Shown here: one piece after another, positions 1 through 10,877 of the stretch
Position numbering within the stretch: position 1 is the stretch's first letter
Layout: every line of letters begins with the position of its first letter
Program-made: the position numbers and the translations under genes
The notes under the pieces: model-generated
What the model was told of the DNA's origin: nothing
Database searches by the model: none
The model's input: the letters and a program-made list of their open reading frames with translations, nothing else
Origin: Thermus parvatiensis
Lineage (GTDB): Bacteria > Deinococcota > Deinococci > Deinococcales > Thermaceae
Direction: 5' to 3'
Assembly: GCF_001535545.1 (NCBI RefSeq)
Contig: NZ_CP014141.1
Span: 62,001 to 126,000, forward strand
Length of the DNA: 64,000 nt

Positions 1-892
1 CTTTGGTGGAGGACCTCCCGGTCTAGGGTGAGGCTTTCCACCGCCCGCCTGGCGTGGTAGAGGATCGTTCCCCCGGGGTCTCGTAGACCCCCCGGGACTT
101 CATGCCCACGAAGCGGTTCTCCACCAGGTCCACCCGGCCCACCCCGTGGCGGCCTCCGATCTCGTTGAGCCTTTGCAGCAGGGCTGCCGGGGAGAGCCGT
201 TCCCCGTTCACCGCCACGGGATCCCCCCGCTCAAACTCCACCTCCACGTACTCCGGGGCATCGGGGGCTTCCTCGGGGTCCACGGTCATGCGGAACATCC
301 CCTTGGGGGGTTCGGCCCAGGGGTCCTCGAGGACCCCTCCCTCGTAGGAAATATGCAGGAGATTGGCGTCCATGGAATAAGGTTTCTCCTGGGTCACGGG
401 AACGGGGATGCCGTGGGCCTCGGCATAGGCGATCATCTCCTGCCGGCCCTTGAAGCTCCACTCCCGCCAGGGGGCGATCACCCGGATGTCGGGCTTCAGG
501 GCGTAGGCGGTGAGCTCAAAGCGCACCTGGTCGTTTCCCTTACCCGTGGCCCCGTGGGAGATGGCCTCCGCCCCTTCCTCCTCGGCGATCCTCACCAGGT
601 ACTTGGCGATGAGGGGCCTTGCGATGGAGGTGCCGAGGAGGTAGTACCCCTCGTACACCGCCCCGGCGCGGAACATGGGGAAGACGAAGTCCCGCACGAA
701 CTCTTCTCTCAGGTCCAGGGCGATGGCCTTGGAGGCCCCGGTCCTGAGGGCCTTTTGCCGGGCCTCCTCCACCTCCTCCCCCTGGCCGATGTCCGCGGTG
801 AAGGCGATGACCTCGGCCTTGTAGGTTTCCTTGAGCCACTTGAGGATGATGCTGGTATCCAGCCCGCCGGAGTATGCCAAGACGATCTTCAT
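1..892 (-). CDS. argG: Argininosuccinate synthase (3' end outside window; one frameshift)
   Basis: Catalyses ATP-dependent joining of citrulline and aspartate to argininosuccinate in arginine biosynthesis (cytoplasm). The N-terminus [14 protein letters not shown] is the PP-loop ATP pyrophosphatase motif of ArgG; the family blocks [17 protein letters not shown] (here [16 protein letters not shown]) and [14 protein letters not shown] follow. The ATG at 892 is preceded by GGGAGG; an upstream extension in the same frame has no family similarity and was not used. At the C-run 70-74 the frame breaks; adding one base restores [15 protein letters not shown], the expected ArgG continuation, which runs off the window edge. 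About 297 of roughly 400 residues are visible. An ARG-box-like palindrome overlaps its promoter. Identity is clear from sequence; the frameshift is most likely a base-call error. Confidence 0.96.
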
Positions 893-901
893 GTCCCTCC
901 C

Positions 902-937
902 AGTATAGCCCCTCGAGGGGGCGTGCATAAGTATACA
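902..937 (-). promoter_or_regulatory. argG promoter with ARG-box-like operator
   Basis: On the minus strand the imperfect palindrome TGTATACTTATGCA (924-937) matches the ArgR/AhrC ARG-box core TGAATWWWWATTCA at about 11 of 14 positions. A -10-like TATACT lies at 907-902, about 10 bases before the argG ATG, so the palindrome would cover the -35 region. Known: ArgR-type repressors bind such boxes with arginine as corepressor. Inferred: arginine repression of argG here; no argR gene is in the window. Confidence 0.6.
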
Positions 938-965
938 TGAACAAACCCGCGCCATAACCTACCCC

Positions 966-994
966 TTGACGCCCTCCCACAGCAAGGTTAGGAT
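966..994 (+). promoter_or_regulatory. Promoter of the two-lipoprotein operon
   Basis: TTGACG (966-971), a 17-base spacer and TAGGAT (989-994) form a sigma-70-type promoter facing the lipoprotein gene at 1089. It leaves a leader of about 90 bases, unlike the many leaderless genes here, and the gene has a good ribosome binding site (AGGGGTGA before ATG). Confidence 0.55.
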
Positions 995-1088
995 TGGCCC
1001 CGGAAACTGCGAGAAGGAGGTGCTGTATGACCCACACCTATAGGCCTAGGCCCCGGTCGCAAAGGATCCCTTTCGTTAGGGGTGATTT

Positions 1089-3387
1089 ATGAGAAAAGCG
1101 TTAGGGCTCGGGCTGTTACTGGGCGCCCTCCTCCTGGCGGGCTGCGGCCAGGACACCGTCAAGCCCAGCGTCACCATCACCGCCCCCCAGGACGGCGCCA
1201 CCGTCAACCAGGACACCCTCACCGTCCAAGGCACCGCCCAGGACAACGTCCGCGTAAACCGGATCACCTACCAGCTCAACAACGGCCAGGAACAAGAGGT
1301 CCCCATCACCCCAGGAACCTCCGTCAACTTCGCCTTCACCCTCACCCTCCAGCAGGGCCAAAACACCATCACCGTCCACGCCTACGACCAGGCCAACAAC
1401 AAGGGTAGCGCCACAGTCCAGGTAACCTACGACCCGACTCCAGCCCCAGATACTCAAAAGCCCACCATCACCATCACCCAACCCCAGGACGGAAGCACGG
1501 TCAACACCCCCCAGGTCACCGTCCAAGGCTCCGCCCAGGACAACACCCAGGTGGCCCGCATCACCTATCAACTCAACGGCGGCCAGGAACAGCAGATCAC
1601 CATCACCCCCGGACCAAACGTCTCCTTCCAGTTCCAAGTCACCCTCCAGCAGGGCCAAAACACCATCACCGTCCACGCCTACGACCAGGCCAACAACAAG
1701 GGTAGCGCCACAGTCCAGGTAACCTACGACCCGACTGCTGTACACAACCTTTCTGGTACGGTGGTCAGCGAGTACGCCGGCGGGCCCGTGGCCGGAAGCA
1801 CGCTTAAGCTCTACAAAAACGGCAACCTGGTGGCCACGACCCTCTCCGGAGCCGATGGGAGCTTCAGCTTTGGCACCCTGGCCCCCGGCACCTACCGCCT
1901 CGAGGCCCAGAAGCCCGGCATGGCGGGAAGCGTTCTGGAGGGCATCCGGGTGCCGGAGATGACCAGCGTCACCCTCATTCAGCGCCAGGCCTTTGACGCC
2001 ACCGCCACCACCACCCCGCCCACCCTCCTCATCACCCAGGACGGCACCCAATCCCTGGAAGGGGGTACCTTCACCAACACCATCCCCTTCCGGGTCCAGG
2101 TGGACACCACCAAGGACTACGTCCGTCCCATGCGCTACATCTACGTGGCCCTGGGCCGCACTCCGGGGTCGGCCTTCATCACCAACAGCGCCACCTGGAC
2201 CCGCCAGGTGTTCAGCAACGTGGAGGACACCGGCAATCGCGCCCTCAGCGGTGCCAATGTGGCCGGCTTCGGCAGCGCCAGCGGGGAAACCGTTTACGTG
2301 GAGGTGGTGGCCTACGACTTCAACCTGAACCGCAGCCACTACCTGATTCCCATCACCTTTAAGAACACTTCGGCCAACCAGAACAACAACGTGAGCTCCC
2401 CCACCAGGGTGGCCGCCACCGCCATCACCCTGAGCCGGGCGGTGGGCTTCTTCAGCGTCAAAAGCCCAACTACCCTTAAGGTGCCGGTAGCCAAGGGCAC
2501 AATGGGCGAGCTCACCCTGGACCCTGAGGCGGTACCGGAGGGAAGCAACCTCTACGTGGAGGTGCGCTGGTGCTACACCGCCACTGCCACCCCCTTCGCT
2601 TTTGACATCGAACGCTCCACCGACGGGACCAACTGGACCCGGGTGGGCACCGTGGGTGGGGCTAGAAGCAGCAGTTGCCCCGACAACCCTTTGGACCGCC
2701 CCTTCTTCTTCCGCGACGCCTCGCCCGACCTGACCCCCGGCCAGACCTACTACTACCGGGTAGTGGCCCGAGGGGCCAACCGCGCTGAAAGCCAGCGCTA
2801 GCTCCACTACCCCCCTACCCCCCTTCTTCGCCCCCCTCCTGAGCCCCGCGGACGAAAGCACGGGGGTCTCCCGCACGCCCGACTTCACCATCGGCCATCC
2901 GCAGCTGGGTATCGGTGCGGACGGGGCAGCTTACAACCTGGTCCTCTGGGACACCCTTACCGGGGACAGCGTGGCCTGGCAGAGCCTGGCGGGATATAAC
3001 CTCCTGGTGGAGTTCGGCACCCCAGACAACGACATCCCCAGCGGGGAAGCCCTGGTCTATGGCTTCCATCCTCCCACGAACGGCGTGGTGTTCTTCACCG
3101 ACACCGCCGGGATTATGGACCCGACAAAGCCCAACCGGGTGCCGGTGGACGTAACCCAGGGTACCGTGAGCATCCCCTACAACTTTGACGGCCTGGCCCA
3201 GCTCCCGGCCCTCCAGGCCCTGCGCTCCTACGCTTGGCAGCTCTACGTGGCCTACGCTTACAAGTACAACCCCGCGGAGAACTACCGGATCTCGGCCTAC
3301 AGCGTCCAGACCTGGCCCAACACCGCCACCCCCTTCCGCATCAGCCGCACGGAAACCCAGGTCTTTGACTTCACCACGGGGCAGTAA
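1089..3387 (+). CDS. Large secreted lipoprotein with tandem Ig-like repeats (frame break near 2795)
   Basis: The N-terminus MRKALGLGLLLGALLLAGC is a lipoprotein signal peptide with lipobox LAGC, so the protein is probably membrane-anchored and extracytoplasmic. Two tandem domains of about 99 residues follow (starting PSVTITAPQDGATV and PTITITQPQDGSTV), Ig-like as in bacterial surface proteins, then a carboxypeptidase-regulatory-like beta domain (LSGTVVSEYAGGPVAG, about residues 219-280) and fibronectin-like segments. Frame 1 stops at 2799-2801, but another frame carries similar sequence (TGVSRTPDFTIG, QTWPNTATPFRIS) straight on to 3387. This break needs one base removed or two added, unlike the others in the window. 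The protease lipoprotein starts 6 bases downstream, suggesting co-expression. Molecular function unknown; about 766 residues if continuous. Confidence 0.75.
1344..1439 (+). repeat. 96-bp perfect direct repeat, copy 1 (within lipoprotein gene)
   Basis: Bases 1344-1439 are identical to 1641-1736. The offset is 297 bases (99 codons), so the copies lie in register in the two tandem Ig-like domains and encode the same stretch ending in NNKGSATVQVTYDPT. Confidence 0.9.
1641..1736 (+). repeat. 96-bp perfect direct repeat, copy 2 (within lipoprotein gene)
   Basis: Second copy of the repeat at 1344-1439. The rest of the two domains has diverged, so identity at third codon positions here points to recent duplication or gene conversion. 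Confidence 0.9.
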
Positions 3388-3393
3388 GGAGGC

Positions 3394-5457
3394 ATGATGA
3401 AGAACCTTCGCCTAACCCTTATCCTCGGTCTTGCCGCCCTGCTCGGGGCTTGCTCCACTCCGCCTAAGGGCGCCGCCCCCTCGGCCACCCTCGCTGTCTC
3501 GGAGGGCATCCGCCACTTCCGGGGGCAGGTGGTGGTGGGCTACCAGGACGAGGCCGCCCTCCAGACCGCCATCCAAAAGCTCCGGGCCAGGGAGATTGCC
3601 CGGATCCCCGAGCTCAAGGCCGCCCTCCTCCAGGTGGAGGGGGATGCCCTGAAGGCGAGCCGTAGCTTGAAGGGGCTTCGGGGGCTGCGCTTCGCCGAGC
3701 CCCACTTGGCCCAGGTCACCCCGCCCAGCGAGGACCCCGTGGAGCGTCCTCGCCAGGAAAGCAGCCTGGTGCCCCTGGCCAACCCCGCCGACCAGATTCT
3801 GGATGGGCTACCCCAGTACGCCCTGGACCCCCGCCACCTCGCCGCCAAGGCGGCCTGGGACAGGGGATTTGAGGGTGAGGGGGTGGTGGTGGCCATCATT
3901 GACGATCCCGCGGACGTAACCCACCCGGACCTGGCGGCCAACTGGGCCGGAAAGGCCTATGACCCCATGACCAATACCGTCTACACCGACGCAGAAGCCT
4001 GGGTTAACTTCATTGAGAGTTTGGACCCTGCCAACATCTCTCACGGCACCTTCGTAGCCTCCACGGTGAGCGCGGCAAAAGATGGCCAGGGCATCGCCGG
4101 CCTAGCCCCCAAGTCCAAGTTCCTACCCGTGGCCATATTCCAGCCTGACTACGTGGGGGATTTCTACGTAGCCCGGGGCATTGTCTGGGCGGTCAACAAC
4201 GGAGCCCACATCCTCAACAACTCCTGGGGAGGCTTGGGCTACGGCAACCTGGTGAAGGAGGCCTTTGACTACGCCTTGGCCAACAACGTGGTGGTGGTGG
4301 CCAGCGCCGGGAACTCCTCCAAGGACGAGGTGCGCACCCCCGCGGGCTACCCGGGCATCATCGCCTCGGTGGCGGCAGACGGGAACCGCAACCGCGCCGA
4401 CTTCTCCACCCACGGCCGCCACGTTTCCAGCGCTGCGCCCGGGGTGGATGTCCTCCTGGCCAACCCCACCTGGCTTGGGGGCGGATATGGCCTGATCTCG
4501 GGGACCTCCTTCTCCGGTCCCTATACCGCGGCCGCCGCCGCCCTGGTCAAGGGAGCCTGCCCGAGCGCTACCCCCTACCAGGTGCGCCGGGCCCTGGAGA
4601 CCACCACCTGGGAAAAAACTTTTACCCGGGAAAAGGGCTGGGGGCACCTTAATGTCGGGAACCTGGCAAACCTCCTCAGCCAGGGTTGTACCGCTTTGCC
4701 GGTACCTGGCTCTGTGGTCAGGGTCAAGGTGGAGTACTTCAATGAAAATGGCCTCTTCCCTGGCCTTTTCGCCGATGTGATGCTCCGCGGCAAAGGCCTA
4801 AGGGCCGGGGATCCCGACGATCCCACCCCAGTTTACTGGGCCCGCACCGACATGAATGGGGAAGCCTGGTTCCACGAGATCGCCCCCGGGGAGTACGACA
4901 TCTACGTGGCTGGGGCTGACCTCTCCCTCACAGGCGGGCTCCCCGAGGAGCGGGGCACCTTCGTGGGCACCCTGATAGCCACCTCCGGCTCCACAGCAGC
5001 TAACCCCGTCTTCAAGCTGGTGCGCCTGAACGCCACCGAGGTCAACCTCAACCCCACCGACCCCTACGAGCCCAACGACAGCCCATCCCAAGCCACGCCC
5101 ATCGCCTACGGGATCACTACCCAGCTCGCCTACATCTTCAGCCAGCCCAGGGACTTTGACTTTTTCGCCTTCACCGGGACCGCAGGCGACGAGATTCGAG
5201 CCCGGGTCTACGCCAAGTCCAGCATCGGCGGCACCTTGGACTCCTACCTCTTCCTCCTGGACGCCGCGGGGAACGTCTTGGAGGAGAACGACGACCTGGT
5301 ACCCGGCCAGATCACCGACTCCGAAATCACCTTTTCCCTGCCCGCAAGCGGCACCTACTACCTGGTGGTGACCAGCTACACCATCGCCTCTGATCTGGCA
5401 GCCTCGGACAACAGCCCCTTCAACAAGTACCGCCTGGAGCTGGTGAAGACCAACTGA
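3394..5457 (+). CDS. Secreted subtilisin-like serine protease lipoprotein (S8 family, PPC domain)
   Basis: A 687-residue S8 peptidase. The signal peptide ends in lipobox LGAC, so it is a probable lipoprotein. Catalytic triad: Asp in VVVAIIDDPADVTHPDL (about residue 167), His in SHGTFVAS (about 213) and Ser in GTSFSGPYTAAAAAL (about 372). A propeptide-like region precedes the catalytic domain (residues 30-130). The C-terminal 120 residues (YEPNDSPSQATP ... GTYYLVVTSY) are a pre-peptidase C-terminal (PPC) beta domain common on secreted proteases. A strong Shine-Dalgarno AAGGAGG precedes the ATG; a second ATG follows at once. It is probably co-transcribed with the upstream lipoprotein and ends at a strong terminator. 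Substrate unknown. Confidence 0.92.
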   Translation: MMKNLRLTLILGLAALLGACSTPPKGAAPSATLAVSEGIRHFRGQVVVGYQDEAALQTAIQKLRAREIARIPELKAALLQVEGDALKASRSLKGLRGLRFAEPHLAQVTPPSEDPVERPRQESSLVPLANPADQILDGLPQYALDPRHLAAKAAWDRGFEGEGVVVAIIDDPADVTHPDLAANWAGKAYDPMTNTVYTDAEAWVNFIESLDPANISHGTFVASTVSAAKDGQGIAGLAPKSKFLPVAIFQPDYVGDFYVARGIVWAVNNGAHILNNSWGGLGYGNLVKEAFDYALANNVVVVASAGNSSKDEVRTPAGYPGIIASVAADGNRNRADFSTHGRHVSSAAPGVDVLLANPTWLGGGYGLISGTSFSGPYTAAAAALVKGACPSATPYQVRRALETTTWEKTFTREKGWGHLNVGNLANLLSQGCTALPVPGSVVRVKVEYFNENGLFPGLFADVMLRGKGLRAGDPDDPTPVYWARTDMNGEAWFHEIAPGEYDIYVAGADLSLTGGLPEERGTFVGTLIATSGSTAANPVFKLVRLNATEVNLNPTDPYEPNDSPSQATPIAYGITTQLAYIFSQPRDFDFFAFTGTAGDEIRARVYAKSSIGGTLDSYLFLLDAAGNVLEENDDLVPGQITDSEITFSLPASGTYYLVVTSYTIASDLAASDNSPFNKYRLELVKTN

Positions 5458-5464
5458 GGCACGG

Positions 5465-5508
5465 CACAGCCCCGGCCAGGTCTGCCTGGCCGGGGCTGTG
5501 GTTTTTTT
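5465..5508 (+). terminator. Rho-independent terminator of the lipoprotein-protease operon
   Basis: Perfect 16-bp stem (5465-5480 with 5485-5500), TCTG loop, then a run of seven T. It lies just after the protease stop and works in the + direction only; the converging lpd gene ends at 5510. Confidence 0.93.
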
Positions 5509-5509
5509 C

Positions 5510-6877
5510 CTATAGGTGGATGGGCTTCTCCCAAGCGGCCAGGGCCGCCTCCTTCAGGATCTCGGGGAGGGAGGGGTGGTGGTGGGGGGCCCGACCCAGG
5601 TCCTCGGCGCTGGCCTTGAAGAAGATGGCCAAAGCGGCCTCGGTCAAAATGTCCCCCACCCTGGCGCCAATCCCGTGGACCCCAAGGATGCGGTCGGTCT
5701 TGGCGTGGGCCAGGACCTTGACGAAGCCCTCGGTCTCCCCCATGGCCCGGGCGCGGCCGCTGGCGGAGTAGGGGAACTTCCCTACCTTGTAGGGGATACC
5801 CTTTTCCTTGAGTTCCTCCTCGGTATAGCCTACCCCGGCCACCTCGGGGTGGGTGTAGACCACGCTGGGGATGGCCTGGTAGTCCACGTGGCCGAAGCCC
5901 CGCGCCATATGCTCCACGGCGGCGATCCCTTCCTCGCTCGCCTTGTGGGCGAGCATGGGACCCCGCACCACGTCCCCGATGGCGTAGATGTGGGGCACAC
6001 GGGTCCTCAAGTGCTCGTCCACGGGGATTCTTCCCCGCTCGTCCGTGAAAAGCCCGGCGTTTTCCAGGGCAAGCCCCTCGGTGTAGGGCCTGCGGCCCAC
6101 GGCCACGAGGACCCGGTCCGCCTCCAAGACCTCGCCCCCCTCAAGCTCCACCCGGGCCCCCTTGGCCTCAGGCACCACGGCGGTGACCCGCACCCCGGTG
6201 CGGATCGTGAGGCCCTGCTTCTTGAAGACCCTCTCCGCCGCCCGGGAGACCTCGGCGTCCATGGTGGGGAGGATGCGGTCCATGTACTCCAGGACGATGA
6301 CCTCCGCCCCCAGGCGGTGCCAGACCACCCCGAGCTCCAGCCCGATCACCCCGCCCCCCACCACGATGAGCCTCTTCGGCACCTCGGGGAAGGAAAGGGC
6401 CTCGGTGGAGGTCACCACCCGCTCGTAGTCCACCTGGGCCCAAGGGGGGATGAGGGGGGCGCTTCCCGTGGCGATGAGGATGAAGCGGGCTTCTAGCTCC
6501 TCCCCCGTCTCCTCCACCAAAACCTTGCGCTCAGAGAGGAAACGGGCCGTACCTTGATGGCGGGTGATGCCGTTTTTCTTAAAGAGGAACTCGATCCCCT
6601 GGGTGTTGGCCTGGACCACCTTGTCCTTGTGGGCCATGAGGGCGGGAAGGTCCAGGCTAAAGCCCTTCACCTTGGCCCCAAGGAGGCCTTTTTTCACCTC
6701 GTAGATGCGTTCGGTGGTCTCCAGGAGGGCCTTGGAGGGGATGCACCCCACCCTGAGGCAGGTCCCCCCTAGGGCCTTCTCCTTCTCCACCACCCCCACC
6801 TTCATCCCGAGCTGGGCCGCCCGGATGGCGGCCACGTACCCCCCGGGGCCGGCGCCAATCACCAGAAGGTCGTACAC
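5510..6877 (-). CDS. lpd: Dihydrolipoyl dehydrogenase (E3)
   Basis: FAD/NAD-dependent flavoprotein that reoxidises dihydrolipoamide on the E2 subunit of 2-oxo acid dehydrogenases. Visible: FAD Rossmann motif VIGAGPGGYVAAIRAAQ, redox-active disulfide in GGTCLRVGCIPSK, NAD-binding VVGGGVIGLELG, and the C-terminal dimerisation region with the catalytic His-Glu pair (APHHHPSLPE). I start it at GTG 6877 (VYDLLVIGAGPGG), preceded by GGAGGTG and one base after the sucB stop; an upstream ATG at 6913 would add unrelated residues. 455 residues, normal for the family. Third gene of the sucA-sucB-lpd operon. Confidence 0.97.
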   Translation of the reverse strand: MYDLLVIGAGPGGYVAAIRAAQLGMKVGVVEKEKALGGTCLRVGCIPSKALLETTERIYEVKKGLLGAKVKGFSLDLPALMAHKDKVVQANTQGIEFLFKKNGITRHQGTARFLSERKVLVEETGEELEARFILIATGSAPLIPPWAQVDYERVVTSTEALSFPEVPKRLIVVGGGVIGLELGVVWHRLGAEVIVLEYMDRILPTMDAEVSRAAERVFKKQGLTIRTGVRVTAVVPEAKGARVELEGGEVLEADRVLVAVGRRPYTEGLALENAGLFTDERGRIPVDEHLRTRVPHIYAIGDVVRGPMLAHKASEEGIAAVEHMARGFGHVDYQAIPSVVYTHPEVAGVGYTEEELKEKGIPYKVGKFPYSASGRARAMGETEGFVKVLAHAKTDRILGVHGIGARVGDILTEAALAIFFKASAEDLGRAPHHHPSLPEILKEAALAAWEKPIHL

Positions 6878-6878
6878 G

Positions 6879-8099
<1,221 letters not shown>

Positions 8100-8109
8100 G
8101 GCTACCTCC

Positions 8110-10800
8110 TTACCTGAACGCTTCCTCTAAAAGCTCCTCCTGCTCCAGCTTGTGGACCTTGGAGGAACCCACGGCGGGGCTTGGGGACTCGGGCCGGGCC
8201 ACCACGGAGAAGGGATGGCCGTAGATCTCCCCGCAGAAGCGGGCGGAGAGGTACCACCAGGCCCCCTGGTTGATGGGCTCCTCCTGCACGTAGACCACCG
8301 GGGTCTTCTTGGGGTAGAAGCTGAGGGCTTCCTTGAGCTCGGCCTCGGGGAAGGGGTAGAGGAGTTCCAGTCTCAGAATGGCCACGTCCTCCGCCTGAAG
8401 CTCCTTACGCTTCTGCAGGAGGTCGTAGTAGACCTTGCCCGAGGTGAGGAGGACCTTCCGCGCCCCCTTGACCCTTTCGGGAATGACCTTCTGGAAACGC
8501 CCCTCGGCGAGCTCTTCCAAAGCGGAGACCACCTCAGGGTGGCGGAGGAGGCTTTTGGGGGTCATGACGACCAGGGGCTTGCGGATCTTCCGCTTCACCT
8601 GGCGGCGGAGGAGGTGGAAGAACTGGGCGGGGGTGGTGGGGTAGGCCACCTGGAGGTTGTCCTTGGCGGCAAGCTGCAAGAAGCGCTCTAGCCTTGCCGA
8701 GGAGTGCTCGGGGCCCTGGCCTTCTAGCCCATGGGGCAAAAGGAGGACCAGCCCGGAAAGCCGCCCCCACTTGACCTCGGCGCTGGCCAGGAACTGGTCT
8801 ATGTAGACCTGGGCCACGTTGACGAAGTCCCCGAACTGGGCCTCCCAGAGGACGAGGCCCTCCGGGTAGTCCAGGCTGTAGCCGTACTCAAACCCCAAGA
8901 CCCCAGCCTCGGAGAGGGGGGAGTTGTGGATCTCCACCTCCGCTTGCCCCTCGGCCAGGTGCTGCAAGGGAATGTAACGCTCCCCAGTGCGGTAGTTGTA
9001 AAGGGCGGCGTGGCGCTGGGTGAAGGTGCCCCGAAGGGCGTCCTGCCCCGTGAGGCGCACCCTGTGCCCTTCCACGGCCAAGGTGGCGAAGGCCAGGGCC
9101 TCGGCGGTGGCCCAGTCCACGGGCCGCTTCTCCTCGGCCATCTCCCGGCGGGCCTCGAGGAAACGCTTGAGCTTGGGGTGCACCTGGAAGCCCTCGGGGA
9201 CCGAGCTAAGCCGCACCAGGAGGTTCTTCAGCCCCTCCTTGGGGAAGGCGGTGTCCGCCTCGGGCACCAGGTGGTCGGGCCCGCCCACGTAGCCCTGCCA
9301 GACCCCGCCCAGGGTGCTGTAGACCACGGGGGTGGCCTCGGCCTTCACCCGGGCGAACTCGCTTTCCAGCCGCTCCAGGTAGGCCTCCTGCCAGGCCTTA
9401 AGCTCCTCCTCGGAGACCAGGCCCTCGGCCTCAAGCCTCTCGGCGTAGACCCGCCAGGGCTCGGGCTTCTTGGCAATGAGGGCGTACATGTCCGGCTGGG
9501 TGAAGGTGGGCTCGTCCGTCTCGTTGTGTCCCCGGCGGCGGTAGCCCACGAGGTCAATGACCACGTCCTTGCCGTAGCGGCTCCGGTACTCCAGGGCGAG
9601 GGCGAGGACGAAGAGGAGCTCGTCCAGCGCCTCGGCGTTCACGTGGAAGATGGGCGCCCCCACCATCTTGGCGACATCCGTGGGGTAGCGGCCGGAGGCG
9701 TACTCCGAGGGGAGGGTGGTGAAGCCCAGCTGGTTGTTGGCCACCACGTGGAGGGTGCCCCCCACCCGGTAGCCGGGAAGCTGGGAGAGGTTCAGGGTCT
9801 CCTGGACGATACCCTCGCCGATGAAGGCCGCGTCCCCGTGCACCAAGACGGCGAGGCCCCGCTTCCTCTCCCGGTCGCCGAAGCGGTCCTGCTTGGCCCG
9901 GACCCTTCCCAGGGCCACGGGGTTCACGAACTCCAGGTGGCTCGGGTTGAAGTTGAGGGAGACGTGCACCGGGCCCCAGGGGGTCTCCACGTCCGTGGAG
10001 TGGCCCAGGTGGTACTTCACGTCCCCCACGTACCCCTCGGGGAAGAGCTCCTCAAACTCGCGGAAGATGGCCTCAAAGGGCTTCTCCACCACGTGGGCCA
10101 GGACGTTGAGCCGGCCCCGGTGGGCCATGCCCAGCACCACCTCCCGCACCCCAAAGCGGGCCGCCTCCTGGACCGCCTCCTGAAGGAGGGGGATGAGGCT
10201 TTCCAGGCCCTCCACGCTGAAGGTCTTCGCCCCCAGGTACTTCCGCTGGAGGAAGGCCTCAAAGAGGCTCGCCTGGAGGAGGCTCCGCAAGACCCGCCTC
10301 CGCACCTCGGGGGCGGGCTTAGGCCACGGGGCCTCAATCCGGGAAAGGAGCCACGCCCTTTCCTCGGGCTCCACGTGGGCCACCTCAAACCCCACGGGGC
10401 CCAGGTAGGTGGCCTCCAGGCGCTCAAGGAGGGCCCCTAAGGTGGGCGCGCCGAAGAGGGGGGGAAGGGGCCTCTTTAGGTCCTCCGGGGAGAGGCCGTG
10501 GGCCTCGAGGGAAAGCGCCTTAGGCCTCGGCCGCTCCCGGCCCAGGGGGTCTATGCGGGCTGCGAGGTGCCCGAGCTCCCGGTAGGCCTGGCGCAAAGCC
10601 TCCACCTTGAGGAGGAAGCCCAGGTCCAAGGCCTCGCCCGGGAGGGGGGCGGCCTGGCGTTCTCGTCGGCCGTCCTCCAGGTCCTCCAGGGTGAGGGCGG
10701 AGAAGTAGCGCCGCCAGTCCTCGGGGAGGGAAAGGGGATCCTCCAAGTAGGCCCGGTAAAGGGACTCTAGATAGCCTTGGCTTTCCAGCGTGAGCTCCAT
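8110..10800 (-). CDS. sucA: 2-oxoglutarate dehydrogenase E1 component
   Basis: Thiamine-diphosphate enzyme that decarboxylates 2-oxoglutarate and succinylates the lipoyl group of SucB. Family hallmarks in order: N-terminal [16 protein letters not shown] region, [45 protein letters not shown], and near the C-terminus the transketolase-like region with [17 protein letters not shown]. The ATG at 10800 (MELTLESQG) has GGAGG four bases upstream; the ATG six codons earlier is less likely. 896 residues, normal length. First gene of the operon, divergent from the enoyl-CoA hydratase gene across a 77-base gap holding a small inverted repeat. Confidence 0.97.
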   Translation of the reverse strand: MELTLESQGYLESLYRAYLEDPLSLPEDWRRYFSALTLEDLEDGRRERQAAPLPGEALDLGFLLKVEALRQAYRELGHLAARIDPLGRERPRPKALSLEAHGLSPEDLKRPLPPLFGAPTLGALLERLEATYLGPVGFEVAHVEPEERAWLLSRIEAPWPKPAPEVRRRVLRSLLQASLFEAFLQRKYLGAKTFSVEGLESLIPLLQEAVQEAARFGVREVVLGMAHRGRLNVLAHVVEKPFEAIFREFEELFPEGYVGDVKYHLGHSTDVETPWGPVHVSLNFNPSHLEFVNPVALGRVRAKQDRFGDRERKRGLAVLVHGDAAFIGEGIVQETLNLSQLPGYRVGGTLHVVANNQLGFTTLPSEYASGRYPTDVAKMVGAPIFHVNAEALDELLFVLALALEYRSRYGKDVVIDLVGYRRRGHNETDEPTFTQPDMYALIAKKPEPWRVYAERLEAEGLVSEEELKAWQEAYLERLESEFARVKAEATPVVYSTLGGVWQGYVGGPDHLVPEADTAFPKEGLKNLLVRLSSVPEGFQVHPKLKRFLEARREMAEEKRPVDWATAEALAFATLAVEGHRVRLTGQDALRGTFTQRHAALYNYRTGERYIPLQHLAEGQAEVEIHNSPLSEAGVLGFEYGYSLDYPEGLVLWEAQFGDFVNVAQVYIDQFLASAEVKWGRLSGLVLLLPHGLEGQGPEHSSARLERFLQLAAKDNLQVAYPTTPAQFFHLLRRQVKRKIRKPLVVMTPKSLLRHPEVVSALEELAEGRFQKVIPERVKGARKVLLTSGKVYYDLLQKRKELQAEDVAILRLELLYPFPEAELKEALSFYPKKTPVVYVQEEPINQGAWWYLSARFCGEIYGHPFSVVARPESPSPAVGSSKVHKLEQEELLEEAFR

Positions 10801-10830
10801 GGCGCCTCCGGGGGTCACCCCCTACCTAAG

Positions 10831-10851
10831 CTACACCAAAAAGCGGTGTAG
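10831..10851. promoter_or_regulatory. Inverted repeat in the sucA / enoyl-CoA hydratase divergent gap
   Basis: CTACACC, a 7-base spacer, then GGTGTAG: a perfect 7-bp dyad, operator-like in size. It sits 15 bases upstream of the TACAAT -10 (10866-10871) of the + gene and about 30 bases upstream of sucA. No factor can be assigned from sequence. Confidence 0.4.
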
Positions 10852-10865
10852 TGCGCCACGCCCCG

Positions 10866-10871
10866 TACAAT
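10866..10871 (+). promoter_or_regulatory. -10 box of a leaderless gene (enoyl-CoA hydratase)
   Basis: TACAAT ends six bases before ATG 10878, so transcription should start at or near the start codon. No Shine-Dalgarno sequence is present. Confidence 0.6.
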
Positions 10872-10877
10872 GGGGGC

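Noticed and set aside
893..955. Upstream extension of argG
   Set aside because: The extra residues have no family similarity and cover the ARG-box promoter; the ATG at 892 starts the canonical PP-loop motif.
1116..2891. 591-codon open frame on the minus strand over the lipoprotein gene
   Set aside because: Gly/Val/Glu-rich shadow typical of GC-rich antisense sequence; no signal peptide or family motif, and the plus strand has a lipobox and domain repeats.
8731..10440. 569-codon open frame opposite sucA
   Set aside because: Low-complexity Leu/Gly/Val shadow; sucA on the other strand has full family motifs.
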